40,033 nucleotides of DNA, taken from Oscillospiraceae bacterium (GTDB taxonomy: Bacteria > Bacillota > Clostridia > Oscillospirales > Ruminococcaceae). The stretch covers positions 1 to 40,033 of the forward strand of contig WRLV01000011.1 in NCBI GenBank assembly GCA_009777445.1, written 5' to 3'. The position numbers and the translations under genes were made by a program. The notes under the pieces were generated by a model. It saw only the letters and a list, made by a program, of their open reading frames with translations. It ran no database searches and was not told where the DNA came from. Below are positions 5,716 to 14,237 of the stretch, one piece after another (the stretch's first letter is position 1; each line of letters starts with the position of its first letter).

Positions 5716-5742
5716 ATATCGTTTAGCGTTTATAAAACTTTA
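5716..5742 (-). promoter_or_regulatory. sigma-28 (sigma-D) type promoter of flagellin
   Basis: Minus strand: TAAAGTTT (5735-5742), 11-base spacer, AACGATAT (5716-5723). The known consensus is TAAAGTTT-N11-GCCGATAA, so the -35 matches exactly and the -10 core CGATA is kept. Confidence 0.75.
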
Positions 5743-5768
5743 GCTAATTTTGAAACTTTTTTTAACTC

Positions 5769-5797
5769 TTGCAATTTGGCGGGGGATTTGTTATAAT
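5769..5797 (+). promoter_or_regulatory. promoter of the 5851-6659 gene pair
   Basis: TTGCAA (5769-5774), 17-base spacer, TATAAT (5792-5797), about 55 bases before the ATG at 5851. Confidence 0.65.
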
Positions 5798-5850
5798 AGT
5801 TATATATAATTATAGGAAGAGGTAGAGCTAAATTTAGGGGGTGAATATCT

Positions 5851-6144
5851 ATGTTAAAAGATTATTGGGGAAACGAAGCGTTGGATTTTGGGGAAGACAC
5901 TGAACTTGAATCTAAATATGCGGATAAAATATTCGTGTCCGTAAGTAACAAGCCATTCGGGAAAAGTTATGTCTTGTTTATATGCGAAGAAAGCGAATCG
6001 GAAAAAGCGCAGGAATATTTAGAGAGTTTTAGCAAAAGTATGAGGGGACGGGGAATCACAGCATTTGGGGCAGGAATCGGCGGTGTTGAGGAGCTTAAAC
6101 GCAGACGAAGCCAAGAAACTCTTATGGGAGGTTTTGAAGTTTGA
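5851..6144 (+). CDS. small protein of unknown function, paired with a retropepsin-like gene
   Basis: 97 residues, ATG preceded by AGGGGGTGAATATCT. It is acidic at the N-terminus (LDFGEDTELESKYADK), with a central hydrophobic strand (SYVLFICEES) and a GAGIGGVEEL turn, and ends in a basic segment. No signal peptide or membrane helix. The stop overlaps the TTG start of the next gene by four bases, so the two are translationally coupled and likely act together. I do not recognise the family. A partner or substrate of the downstream protease-like protein is possible but unproven. Confidence 0.65.
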   Translation: MLKDYWGNEALDFGEDTELESKYADKIFVSVSNKPFGKSYVLFICEESESEKAQEYLESFSKSMRGRGITAFGAGIGGVEELKRRRSQETLMGGFEV

Positions 6145-6659
6145 CTTTTTTAATCAAAAATCTTGAATGCGAAAATGCTGTGATGGATTTCAAACCGTTT
6201 CAGTTAAAATGCGTTGTAACAAGCGTGGGCGGCTCTTCAAACGGCTATTGCAAGCCGTTCAATGCGCTAATAGATACGGGCGCAAGGCATACGTGTATTT
6301 CAAGAAAAAGAATGGCAACAATACTGCCGGAAATACGTGATGAAAAAGGTAACATATTACAACCGTTCGCACATGTCCGTTCGCAAGGCGTATACGGTAA
6401 AATTCACGAAACACCGGTGTATGTGCTGCCTAATTTTTATATGGACAAGATACATCTTACCAACGTGATTGTAATCGTACCCGACACCGCCAACTTCGAC
6501 TGCCTTATCGGGCGTTCGATTTTACATCAGTGTGTCTCGACATTCGACCCGGAAGATGATACCATGTGCTTTGAATTTAGAGACAGTTTGAAGAAATCAA
6601 AGCAAACTTTACAAGGGTTACCGGTGTTTGATGAGGTAAAACTGTTTGCAGAGTTTTAG
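6141..6659 (+). CDS. retropepsin-like (clan AA) aspartyl protease
   Basis: 172 residues from a TTG start that overlaps the previous stop. The catalytic signature of retroviral-type aspartic proteases is visible: FNALIDTGARHTCIS, with the catalytic Asp at residue 45 in D-T-G-A. The matching hydrophobic-hydrophobic-Gly motif is DCLIGRSIL (about 120-127), close to the 'aspartate-x-leucine-leucine-glycine' flap-side motif of the family. Single-domain retropepsins act as homodimers. Substrate unknown; no signal peptide, so cytoplasmic. The physical coupling with the 97-residue gene is the only functional hint. Confidence 0.75.
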   Translation: MTFLIKNLECENAVMDFKPFQLKCVVTSVGGSSNGYCKPFNALIDTGARHTCISRKRMATILPEIRDEKGNILQPFAHVRSQGVYGKIHETPVYVLPNFYMDKIHLTNVIVIVPDTANFDCLIGRSILHQCVSTFDPEDDTMCFEFRDSLKKSKQTLQGLPVFDEVKLFAEF

Positions 6660-6712
6660 GGGCGTGTATTTGCAGAGAACCGGGGCGGATAAGCCCACAC
6701 CTTACAGTACGC

Positions 6713-7492
6713 TTAAAGTCTTTCAATATGCCCGACAAGCTCTTCCTCTTCATATTTTATTAACATCTCAATTAACGGTTCCGATGTGTGCCCTTCACCA
6801 AAGTATTTATCGAAACACTCATAATATTTGCGCCTGTCGGCGTATTTGATATTTACGGGCAAAAACCCGGCTTTGATTAATTCAAGATTGATTAAAAGCC
6901 TTCCGGTTCGCCCATTTCCGTCTATAAAAGGGTGTATTCCTTCAAAGCGCAGGTGCATTTCGGCGACTGCTTCTATGATATGCCTTTCTTTTTTGTTGTG
7001 GTTATACTCTATCAAGAGCGTTTCCATGTGTTTTTCTATCAAATATGGTTGCGTGGGTACATGAAGCGCACCGACAATTGTTACGGGGACACCCCGATAC
7101 ACACCCTTGTTTAACGCATCATTCATCAAAACAAGCGAGTGAATTTGTTTTATTACACTTTCGGTAAGTTCAGCATTCTTATCGGCAAGGCTAAATATAA
7201 ACTCGAAGGCATCTCTATGACCGATTGCTTCTAAATGCTCTTTTAGCGGCTTTTCGCCTATAGTAATCCCCTTTTCAAGGATTAAGGCGGTTTCGCGCAA
7301 AGTGAGGGTGTTTCCCTCTATTGCGTTTGAGTTATAGGTGTTCTCGACTATAAACCCATCCCTCAAACGTTTTAATTCAGTCGAATTAAGCGGTCTGAGC
7401 GTTGCTAATTCTGATTTAAGTTGATTAACTTTTGAAAAATTCATTTTTTTCAAGCCTGTCCTTTCTGCACAAATTCGCTTTAACCCCCTCAT
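6713..7492 (-). CDS. Fic-family protein (AMPylase type)
   Basis: 259 residues. The Fic core HPFIDGNGRTGR (187-198) has every canonical residue of HxFx(D/E)GNGRxxR, including the catalytic His. An N-terminal SNAIEG (55-60) fits the (S/T)xxxE(G/N) inhibitory helix of self-inhibited Fic proteins, so activity is probably held in check in cis. The start is ATG 7492, overlapping the TGA of the upstream gene (ATGA) with GAGGAG in front; an internal ATG 16 codons later is the alternative. It modifies proteins with AMP (or another nucleotide); target unknown. Its place at the end of the zapA-U32-radical SAM operon is unusual (see findings). Confidence 0.9.
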   Translation of the reverse strand: MRGLKRICAERTGLKKMNFSKVNQLKSELATLRPLNSTELKRLRDGFIVENTYNSNAIEGNTLTLRETALILEKGITIGEKPLKEHLEAIGHRDAFEFIFSLADKNAELTESVIKQIHSLVLMNDALNKGVYRGVPVTIVGALHVPTQPYLIEKHMETLLIEYNHNKKERHIIEAVAEMHLRFEGIHPFIDGNGRTGRLLINLELIKAGFLPVNIKYADRRKYYECFDKYFGEGHTSEPLIEMLIKYEEEELVGHIERL

Positions 7493-8142
7493 CTAAACTC
7501 CTCACCGTCAGCAGTCAAGACCCGTGTTCTCGTAAGTGAACCTTCGGCAACGAGCGCGCGTTCTTTTTCAGACATAAAATTTTTATAACCCTCAATCAAT
7601 AAAACAGGGTTTATATTAAAGTCGTTCCCTGCCGGAAGTGTTAATGTTATATCAGTGTCATTCAGTTTAACGCCCTCAATGAACGGCTTTAGGTCTATGA
7701 GGGTTTTCTTTTTTTTGGTTTTTTTCTCAACCTCTATTTTCTCACTGTTCAGAAATTCGCCGAACGTTTCAATGTTTATGTCTGCGATTTTATATTCGGC
7801 TTTTTTAATCATAGTGTGCTTCATAATCGGGGTTGCGGTTTCTAAAATCCTGATTGAGTTACAAAGGGCGTTGTTAAGACGAAGGCTCATCTCATCAAAC
7901 GGCAGTGGCGATACTAAACGCATGTCCATAGACTCTCTGCAGCCTTGTGTCCCCAATGACAGTGGCAAAGCAAACGTGAGATATATATGCCGATTGAACC
8001 CTTGTGTCTCCCACACAGGGAGTTTTGCACGCTTTAAAGCCCTCTGAACAGTCCTGTATAAATCAAGGTGTGAAATATATTTCGCTATTCCCGTCTTGCT
8101 GAAAAAAACTCTCACATCTGTAAATTCTTGATGGTTATTCAT
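7489..8142 (-). CDS. TIGR03936/DUF2344 family radical-SAM-linked protein
   Basis: 217 residues. VFFSKTGIAKYISHLDLYRTVQRALKRA near the start and GFNRHIYLTFALPLSLGTQG are the hallmark regions of the DUF2344 family. In Firmicutes this protein always accompanies the TIGR03960 radical SAM protein, and in many other bacteria it is fused to it. It overlaps that gene by eight bases here. Exact role unknown; a tRNA or ribosome-related modification has been suspected from its usual neighbours. A lysine-rich insert (VEKKTKKKKT, about 140-149) lies mid-protein. Confidence 0.85.
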   Translation of the reverse strand: MNNHQEFTDVRVFFSKTGIAKYISHLDLYRTVQRALKRAKLPVWETQGFNRHIYLTFALPLSLGTQGCRESMDMRLVSPLPFDEMSLRLNNALCNSIRILETATPIMKHTMIKKAEYKIADINIETFGEFLNSEKIEVEKKTKKKKTLIDLKPFIEGVKLNDTDITLTLPAGNDFNINPVLLIEGYKNFMSEKERALVAEGSLTRTRVLTADGEEFR

Positions 8143-9937
8143 TTAACAAGCCTCTCTTATTTTCTTTGATGAGAAATTCCTTTTTTAACCCCATATCTAA
8201 ATGCGCCCAGGGCATAATCTCATCATATTCTCGTTTGCGCAAGGCGTAAAATTGCGGCTCAACACCGCAATCAGCGAAAGCCTGTTCCCACAAATTCGGC
8301 TTAAAATGCTCACCCCACGCATCCGCTCTACAGCCCAACTTATACGCCCTGAGAATTACGTCAGACAAGCGGCGGTCGCCCCTTGCCAACACCGCTTCTA
8401 AAAACGACTCGTCATAATCAGACCAACTTATTCTCACTTTTTTGTTGTTCAACAGCGACAATAAATGCCGTCGGCGCGCATCAAATTCCTCTTTTGACAC
8501 CTGCGGTTCAAACTCAAAAGGCGTAAAAGGCTTCGGCACAAAAGTTGAAAGCGACACCGACACCGAAACAGGGCGAATTTTAGTTTTTGCTTTTTCTGCT
8601 TTTTGTAATGTCTTTCCCACATCATAATAAACCTCGATGACATTTTCAATCAACGTTATTATTCCCTCGATGTCCTCAAGGGTCTCGGTGGGAAGCCCCA
8701 CCATAAAATAGAGTTTAACACTCGAATAACCCCCCGAAAAGGCAATTCGACAACTCTTTTCTAAATCAGCCTCGGTTACATTTTTATTGATAACATCGCG
8801 TAGTCTTTGCGTTCCCGCTTCGGGCGCAAAGGTAAGGCCGCTCTTCCTCACCGACTTGATTTTTTCAAGCACTTGCGAGCTGAACTTATCCACCCTCAAA
8901 GAGGGTAATGACAATCCAATATTATTTTTATTTGTATATTCACAAATTTGGCTCAACAAACCCTCAATATCGCTGTAGTCGCTTGTGCTCAAAGATGTGA
9001 GGGATGCCTCGTCATATCCTGTGTTATCGCAAAGACGGCTTAATTGACTAACTATAGTCTCTTTTGTCTTTTCGCGATAGGGGCGATAGATAAACCCTGC
9101 CTGACAAAACCTGCAACCTCTAAAACAGCCCCTCAACACCTCAACCACGGCGCGGTCATGAACAATATCGCAAAAGGGGACAACAAAATTAGTCGGAAAA
9201 TAAGCCTTATCAAGGTCTTCAACAATTCTTTTCGTAATCGGCATGGGCGCGGAATCAATCGGAACAATCTCTTTTACGCTCTTGTCATCGTTATATTTTA
9301 CATCGTATAACGATGGCACATAGACACCCTTTATATTCGCCGCCGCCCTCAAAAACTCTTCTTTTTCGGCGTTGCGCGCTTTGAACTTTTCGTATAACTT
9401 TAAGAGTTCAAGCGTAACTTCTTCCCCCTCACCTATTACAAAAAGGTCAAAAAACGCCGCCATCGGCTCGGGGTTACAAGCACATGGGCCGCCACCTATT
9501 ACAATGGGGTAATGCCTGTCCTTCGCCAACAACGGCACGCCGGCTAAGTCTAACATAGCCAAAATGTTGGTATACGTTAACTCATACTGCAAGGTGAACC
9601 CGATAAAATCAAAATCGGCAATCGGCTCAAGACTTTCTAAGCCGTATAACTTTATATTGTTTTCAATCATCGCTTCATACATATCGTCAGCAGGCATAAA
9701 CACCCGCTCACACCAATAATGAGGAACGGAATTAATCAACGAATAAAGTATTTTGAGACCCAAATGAGACATTCCAATCTCATATGTGTCGGGGAAACAA
9801 AACGCAAAGCGAAGCAGTGACTCACCGCGAACGGGTTCGACATTTTTATAAACAGCCCCCACCTCACCACCGACATAACGTGACGGCTTTTGAACATTAA
9901 GCAAAACTTTGTCTAACGCGCTCTTATAATCAATCAT
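8135..9937 (-). CDS. TIGR03960-type B12-binding-domain/radical SAM protein
   Basis: 600 residues. The N-terminal ~180 residues form a B12-binding-like fold (IGMSHLGLKILYSLIN, VIGGGPCACNPEPMA, VIGEGEE). The radical SAM cluster motif is CFRGCRFC (Cys 271, 275 and 278, C-x3-C-x2-C), followed by QAGFIYRPYREK. The conserved LTFAPEAGTQRLRDVINKN and YFMVGLPTET blocks of this family are present. It carries a [4Fe-4S] cluster and generates a 5'-deoxyadenosyl radical; substrate unknown. Starts two bases after the U32 gene stop and overlaps the next gene. Confidence 0.9.
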   Translation of the reverse strand: MIDYKSALDKVLLNVQKPSRYVGGEVGAVYKNVEPVRGESLLRFAFCFPDTYEIGMSHLGLKILYSLINSVPHYWCERVFMPADDMYEAMIENNIKLYGLESLEPIADFDFIGFTLQYELTYTNILAMLDLAGVPLLAKDRHYPIVIGGGPCACNPEPMAAFFDLFVIGEGEEVTLELLKLYEKFKARNAEKEEFLRAAANIKGVYVPSLYDVKYNDDKSVKEIVPIDSAPMPITKRIVEDLDKAYFPTNFVVPFCDIVHDRAVVEVLRGCFRGCRFCQAGFIYRPYREKTKETIVSQLSRLCDNTGYDEASLTSLSTSDYSDIEGLLSQICEYTNKNNIGLSLPSLRVDKFSSQVLEKIKSVRKSGLTFAPEAGTQRLRDVINKNVTEADLEKSCRIAFSGGYSSVKLYFMVGLPTETLEDIEGIITLIENVIEVYYDVGKTLQKAEKAKTKIRPVSVSVSLSTFVPKPFTPFEFEPQVSKEEFDARRRHLLSLLNNKKVRISWSDYDESFLEAVLARGDRRLSDVILRAYKLGCRADAWGEHFKPNLWEQAFADCGVEPQFYALRKREYDEIMPWAHLDMGLKKEFLIKENKRGLLNE

Positions 9938-9939
9938 TT

Positions 9940-10866
9940 TTAAACTTCTACCTCTCGAATTTGTTTTAATCTGTTTATATCAAAACTATTGAACGCCGAT
10001 TTATCTTTTTTGCTTCTTATCCCCGACATATTAGTATAATCATCGCGATAATAGCCATCGGTAAAATCGGCTCCCCTTGAAAAGGCGGCGCGTAAAAGTT
10101 TAGTGTCCGCTTTGCCACCCTCACGCGCTATATAACAAGAATTTACCGCTGCCGCCACATATTCGGGGCGTTTCATTCTTCCCTCAATTTTTATAGCACT
10201 CACCCCTATGTTTTCAAGCTCTTTTATATTACTTATAAGCGACATGTCTTTTAAAGACAAGGCATGGCTTAAATTTCCCGCTTTCATCGGCAGTCTGCAC
10301 GGCTGTGCGCAAGCACCGCGGTTTCCACTTCTGCCGCCGAAAAACGCACTCATGTAACACTGTCCGCTCAAAGACACACACAACGCGCCGTGAACAAAAA
10401 CTTCTGTCTCAATGGGCGACACTGCAGTAATCGCACTAATCTCTTTAAAAGACAACTCTCTTGCCAAAACCACACGTTTAAACCCTAAACTCGCCGCCAT
10501 CTTCACCCCCGACACCGAAGTAACACTCATCTGCGTAGAAGCGTGAACCGGCAAATCAGGATAACGGTCTTTGATTAACCGCAAAACTCCCAAATCCTGT
10601 ATAATAAAGCCGTCCGGCGTGACTTCTTTTAAAATTTCTGCTACTTGTTCAAGTTCGTTGTCGAAAATAAGGGTGTTTAATGCTAAATAAACTTTTACGT
10701 TAAAACTGTGACATTTTTTTATGGCTTCTTTCAATTCTTCAAAGGTGAAATTTCGCGACTGTCTTGCCGAAAATTTTTTCACCCCTAAATAAACAGCGTC
10801 CGCCCCGTATTTAAGGGCGGCGCAAACGCTATCGGCTCCCCCGCAGGGTGCTAAAATTTCTAACAT
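9940..10866 (-). CDS. U32 family peptidase (short form)
   Basis: 308 residues. It begins LEILAPCGGADSVCAALKYGADAVYLG, the standard U32 N-terminus. It also carries the family signature around EVFVHGALCVSLSGQCYMSAFFGGRSGNRGACAQPCR (cysteines that in relatives hold an iron-sulfur cluster). Characterised relatives (RlhA, TrhP) hydroxylate RNA rather than cleave protein, so 'peptidase' may be misleading. The usual clostridial protein is 400-700+ residues with a C-terminal extension such as DUF3656; this one ends right after the SRGADFTDGYYRDD block. The start overlaps zapA by seven bases, a common clostridial pairing. Confidence 0.9.
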   Translation of the reverse strand: MLEILAPCGGADSVCAALKYGADAVYLGVKKFSARQSRNFTFEELKEAIKKCHSFNVKVYLALNTLIFDNELEQVAEILKEVTPDGFIIQDLGVLRLIKDRYPDLPVHASTQMSVTSVSGVKMAASLGFKRVVLARELSFKEISAITAVSPIETEVFVHGALCVSLSGQCYMSAFFGGRSGNRGACAQPCRLPMKAGNLSHALSLKDMSLISNIKELENIGVSAIKIEGRMKRPEYVAAAVNSCYIAREGGKADTKLLRAAFSRGADFTDGYYRDDYTNMSGIRSKKDKSAFNSFDINRLKQIREVEV

Positions 10867-11525
10867 AACGATATTTGACCCTCGTCATCTAAAGCCGCCA
10901 GCCGCTGTCTAAGCTCGTCACATTCCGCACGACTCTCGTCTAACTCTTCCCTTAGCTTGACTATTTCAGCCTCTTTAACTTTTGTGTATTCGTCAAATGT
11001 CCTCTCAAAGCTGTTGAGGGTATTGCGCAATTTTATGTTTTCTTCTTCTTTTATGGTTGCGATATGTTCCATTTCACCCTGCGCGCTTACAAAGCCTTTG
11101 TTTAACAGGGCGATTTCACTTTGTTTCTCCTCAACCAACTTTTCAAGAGTGTTCTCATATTCCAACAACTTTCTTTGCATCTCTGCTTTTTCGCTGTCTT
11201 TGAAATTCGCAATTTGCTCCATCTCGCTGTTCGCGCTGTGAATGTTTTCGGCAAGCTCAAAGTTTAATTTCTTATCGTGTTCCGAAAGTTTAAGCTCCAT
11301 GCCTTTGAGTTCGTTTTTACACGCGGTTATTTCCTTGTCGCTCTCCTCTAAGATGTTAAGCGCGACAAGAGTCAACACCTCGCTCTCGCTTCTTTTGTTT
11401 AGATTTTTTGAATATTCAACAATCTGCTTTTCGAGACTCTCAGCAATAGCCTCTAACCGCGTTGAATCACCATCTGTCACTAAACTATAGTCGCGGTTGC
11501 AGATTTTCAGTTTTACACGTTCCAT
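10860..11525 (-). CDS. zapA: ZapA-like cell division protein with long coiled coil
   Basis: 221 residues, against roughly 90-150 in typical ZapA. The N-terminal ~70 residues (VKLKICNRDYSLVTDGDSTRLEAIAESLEKQI ... VLTLVALNILEE) are the ZapA domain that binds FtsZ and promotes Z-ring assembly. The remaining ~150 residues are almost continuous coiled coil. They contain two related repeats of about 50 residues, beginning EMEQIANFKDSEKAEMQ and EMEHIATIKEEENIKLR. First gene of the operon, with a strong GGGGGGTG ribosome binding site. The preceding 165 bases hold only a weak promoter candidate (TAGAAT -10 near 11564-11569). Confidence 0.8.
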   Translation of the reverse strand: MERVKLKICNRDYSLVTDGDSTRLEAIAESLEKQIVEYSKNLNKRSESEVLTLVALNILEESDKEITACKNELKGMELKLSEHDKKLNFELAENIHSANSEMEQIANFKDSEKAEMQRKLLEYENTLEKLVEEKQSEIALLNKGFVSAQGEMEHIATIKEEENIKLRNTLNSFERTFDEYTKVKEAEIVKLREELDESRAECDELRQRLAALDDEGQISLC

Positions 11526-11693
11526 ATTGCGACACCCCCCTTATTTATTGCTATCATCTTAATTCTACCACAAAACTTATGAAATTGGAATAGCAAGCGA
11601 AAAATTTTAATAGTTTGTACTAAATTTTAAACATTCATATTGAAAATTTAACTATTTTTACCAATAGAATTTGTCGAATTTGCCGTCAGTCGC

Positions 11694-12968
11694 CTATCTT
11701 CGGGTGAACATAATATCCACCTGCGGGTTTCCCGACACCCAAGCAGGGACATTACTCCCCTCAATTCGACAGGTTACATTAACTCTTCTTGTACCGTCTT
11801 CATGCTCCAACCCCATAAGGTTGACGGTTGCCGTTATATCTTCAGGGGTTAGCTCTTGCAAGAAACTTAAAGGCCCAACCACGTTAACCATCAGCGCGTC
11901 GGTAAGAACTCTTGCATCAAAGTCACTCGGCGGATTGATAATCTTCAAATCAGCCGAAAACACCGTAAAGATTAGCTCCCCGTAATCTTCAATACCCTCA
12001 AAATTAAGGCTCACCGATGAATTCATCGAAATATTTCTATAACCGGGCGGTAAAATAGGGGCAATGGTTTCACGCCGCGGTGTCCTCAACGCAAAATAAT
12101 CCAATTCACTTATATTTATTTGAGCCAACTCAATGCGGTCAAGGCTGTCAATCGAATTGTCGGGCGATGATATTGTTATTTCGGTGGGATGAACTACAAT
12201 CTTATCTAAAAGATTGCTTATATTGAAATTCGACTGATAGCCGGTAATCGAGAAAGATGTGGGTAATGTCTTTACTTTATGAATTGCCAACGTCACATTA
12301 AAGTCGCTGTTGTCAAGTTCGACCTCGGGTTCTTGAAGCACTGCGTTATTATTATAGAGTATAATTTCACCTCTCATTTCGGTGGTAGAGGTAATTTCGG
12401 TGTTATTTTCGACTCTCACTACAGCGCGGGTGATTGCATCAACATAGCGCGCTTCCCCCTTGAACGTAACGGTTGGCGGCGTTACTTTCAAGTTTTCGCT
12501 GTCAACCTCAAAGCCGTCCGACACAATAATTCCGGCGGCTAATGGTTCAATCGTGAGGGTTTTTTCCGCTATTCTTACAACATTAACGGCAACGGTTTCA
12601 ACATCGGGATAAACTTCACCGTCCACGTCTTTATTAAGGTTCACCTTAACCGGGACTTCATACTGCCCCTCGCCGGTAATAGAGCTAAGGTCAAGATATG
12701 CCGAGAACTCCTCGGGGCGAAGATTGCCTATGTCATATCGCTTTCCTTCTACTCTTGCGGTGACATTAAAATCGCTCCCTTTTGCCACGCTTAAATTATT
12801 TTCTTCCATAAAAATTGTGGGTTCAATGCTAACGGGAAGATTCTCAACGCTATTAACCACATCAGGGAAAATCTGAAGCGAAATAGCAAACCAAATAACA
12901 ACCGATGCCGCCAAAGCCAAAACCATCGATTTTATATTTCTTTTGATTGAATATAAGAACCTGTTCAT
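11694..12968 (-). CDS. cdaR: CdaR/YbbR domain protein, regulator of the diadenylate cyclase
   Basis: 424 residues: a short cytoplasmic N-terminus, one membrane helix (about 13-32, MVLALAASVVIWFAISLQIF), then extracellular YbbR-type beta repeats. Four repeats can be recognised by recurring 'proline-x-x-valine ... tyrosine/leucine-aspartate-leucine-serine' patterns, for example SAYLDLSSITGEGQYEVPVKV. CdaR binds and modulates CdaA in Firmicutes, and cdaA lies directly upstream with a 3-base gap. The usual third gene of the operon, glmM, is absent; 165 non-coding bases follow instead. Confidence 0.9.
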   Translation of the reverse strand: MNRFLYSIKRNIKSMVLALAASVVIWFAISLQIFPDVVNSVENLPVSIEPTIFMEENNLSVAKGSDFNVTARVEGKRYDIGNLRPEEFSAYLDLSSITGEGQYEVPVKVNLNKDVDGEVYPDVETVAVNVVRIAEKTLTIEPLAAGIIVSDGFEVDSENLKVTPPTVTFKGEARYVDAITRAVVRVENNTEITSTTEMRGEIILYNNNAVLQEPEVELDNSDFNVTLAIHKVKTLPTSFSITGYQSNFNISNLLDKIVVHPTEITISSPDNSIDSLDRIELAQINISELDYFALRTPRRETIAPILPPGYRNISMNSSVSLNFEGIEDYGELIFTVFSADLKIINPPSDFDARVLTDALMVNVVGPLSFLQELTPEDITATVNLMGLEHEDGTRRVNVTCRIEGSNVPAWVSGNPQVDIMFTRR

Positions 12969-12971
12969 ACT

Positions 12972-13874
12972 TTAAGACGACCCCTTTTTCTTATTGGCTT
13001 TTTTGTTTTTTTCTTTTGGAATGTGTTTCTTGTCCTTTTTGAGGACGTTATCGCCATAGTCCGAGAGAATTTTGCTGTTCAACAACTCATTCAACATCTT
13101 CTCATTAAGACCTCTTGTAAGTATTCCGTTCTCGGCGACTGAGACAGTCCCCGTTTCTTCAGAAACAACGATGATTAGCGCATCGCTGACCTCGCTCATG
13201 CCAATTGCCGCGCGATGTCGTGAACCCAAATCTTTAGCAATCATTTCTTCTTTTTGAGGTTTCGGCAAAAAACAACCCGCTGCCGTCAATGTTCCGTTTC
13301 TGATAATCACTGCGCCATCGTGCATTGGCGAGTTAGGGAAAAATATGTTGCCTAAAAGCTGCTCAGAGGGTTCGGCATTTATGACAACCCCTGTGTCAAT
13401 CTGTTCACCCAATTTTGTTTGTCGTTCCATAACAATCAGCGCGCCGGTTGCTTTTCGCGACAACCGTTCGCAAGCGGCGGCGATTTGCCCGTTTGAACTG
13501 ACAATCCTCGAAACAATGTCCGACAAATTCCCTTCAAGGTTAAAAGACAAGCGCACGACATTATTTCTGCCCACCTTTTCTAACATTCGGCGTAATTCGG
13601 GCTGAAACATAACGATAACCGCCATCATACCGACATTTAAAAGCGAGTCGCTTATAATTCCCAACGCTTTAAAGTCAAACTGGCGAATAATCGTCATCAT
13701 CAGCATAAACACAACGATTCCCTTGATAAGCTGAACTGCTCTCGTCTCTTTAACAAATCTAATCACCCCAAAAACAATCACAGTCAAAAGCAATATGTCA
13801 AGATAGTCAACAAAGCTCATCGTTCTCACGATGCTAACAAGATTATCTAAAATATCTCTCAAATAAGTAAGCAC
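12972..13874 (-). CDS. cdaA: diadenylate cyclase CdaA (c-di-AMP synthase)
   Basis: 300 residues from GTG 13874, picked because AAGGAG stands six bases before it; the open frame reaches back to a TTG at 13913 inside the mazF stop region without a site. Three N-terminal membrane helices (about residues 20-95) are followed by the DAC domain. The signature MHDGAVII (DGA at about 186-188) and GSRHRAAIG (RHR at about 219-221) bind ATP and catalyse c-di-AMP formation. The lysine-rich tail (KEKNKKANKKKGSS) is typical of the family. c-di-AMP is often essential in Firmicutes, controlling potassium and osmolyte transport. Co-transcribed with cdaR and apparently with mazEF upstream. Confidence 0.95.
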   Translation of the reverse strand: MLTYLRDILDNLVSIVRTMSFVDYLDILLLTVIVFGVIRFVKETRAVQLIKGIVVFMLMMTIIRQFDFKALGIISDSLLNVGMMAVIVMFQPELRRMLEKVGRNNVVRLSFNLEGNLSDIVSRIVSSNGQIAAACERLSRKATGALIVMERQTKLGEQIDTGVVINAEPSEQLLGNIFFPNSPMHDGAVIIRNGTLTAAGCFLPKPQKEEMIAKDLGSRHRAAIGMSEVSDALIIVVSEETGTVSVAENGILTRGLNEKMLNELLNSKILSDYGDNVLKKDKKHIPKEKNKKANKKKGSS

Positions 13875-13894
13875 ATTTGTCTCCTTAAAGCCGT

Positions 13895-14224
13895 TTACTC
13901 TATAAACGAACAAATCAAATCTATAGCCTCGTCTGTAATATCGTCTGAAACAGTTTCTACATATGAGGCATTTCTGGCAGTTATATCTAATGCACGAGCT
14001 TGGTCACAAAGAATTACTCCTGTAGTTTTAGTCTCACCATCAAGGCGAATGTGAAAGGCGTGGTCTTTATCGGTTCTCGTTATTGGACAAACCATTACCA
14101 TTTTGCAGTGTTTATTATATTTCTCATTGCTGACGACTAATGCAGGTCGTCTGCCGCTCTGTTCAAATCCCACTTGTGGGTCGAAATTCATAACAATAAT
14201 ATCGCCCTGATTTGGAATATACAT
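13895..14224 (-). CDS. mazF: MazF-family endoribonuclease toxin
   Basis: 109 residues. GDIIVMNFDPQVGFEQSGRRPALVVSN at the N-terminus, VCPITRT in the middle and GVILCDQARALD further on are the conserved MazF/PemK blocks. It cleaves mRNA at short sequence motifs when freed from MazE. It follows mazE by 13 bases and precedes cdaA by 20 bases, so all are probably on one transcript. Confidence 0.95.
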   Translation of the reverse strand: MYIPNQGDIIVMNFDPQVGFEQSGRRPALVVSNEKYNKHCKMVMVCPITRTDKDHAFHIRLDGETKTTGVILCDQARALDITARNASYVETVSDDITDEAIDLICSFIE

Positions 14225-14237
14225 TTATATATCCTTT

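Noticed and set aside
7655-8047. 130-codon plus-strand ORF opposite the TIGR03936 gene
   Set aside because: Fully antisense to a recognised gene in a tight operon; serine/phenylalanine-rich product typical of shadow frames.
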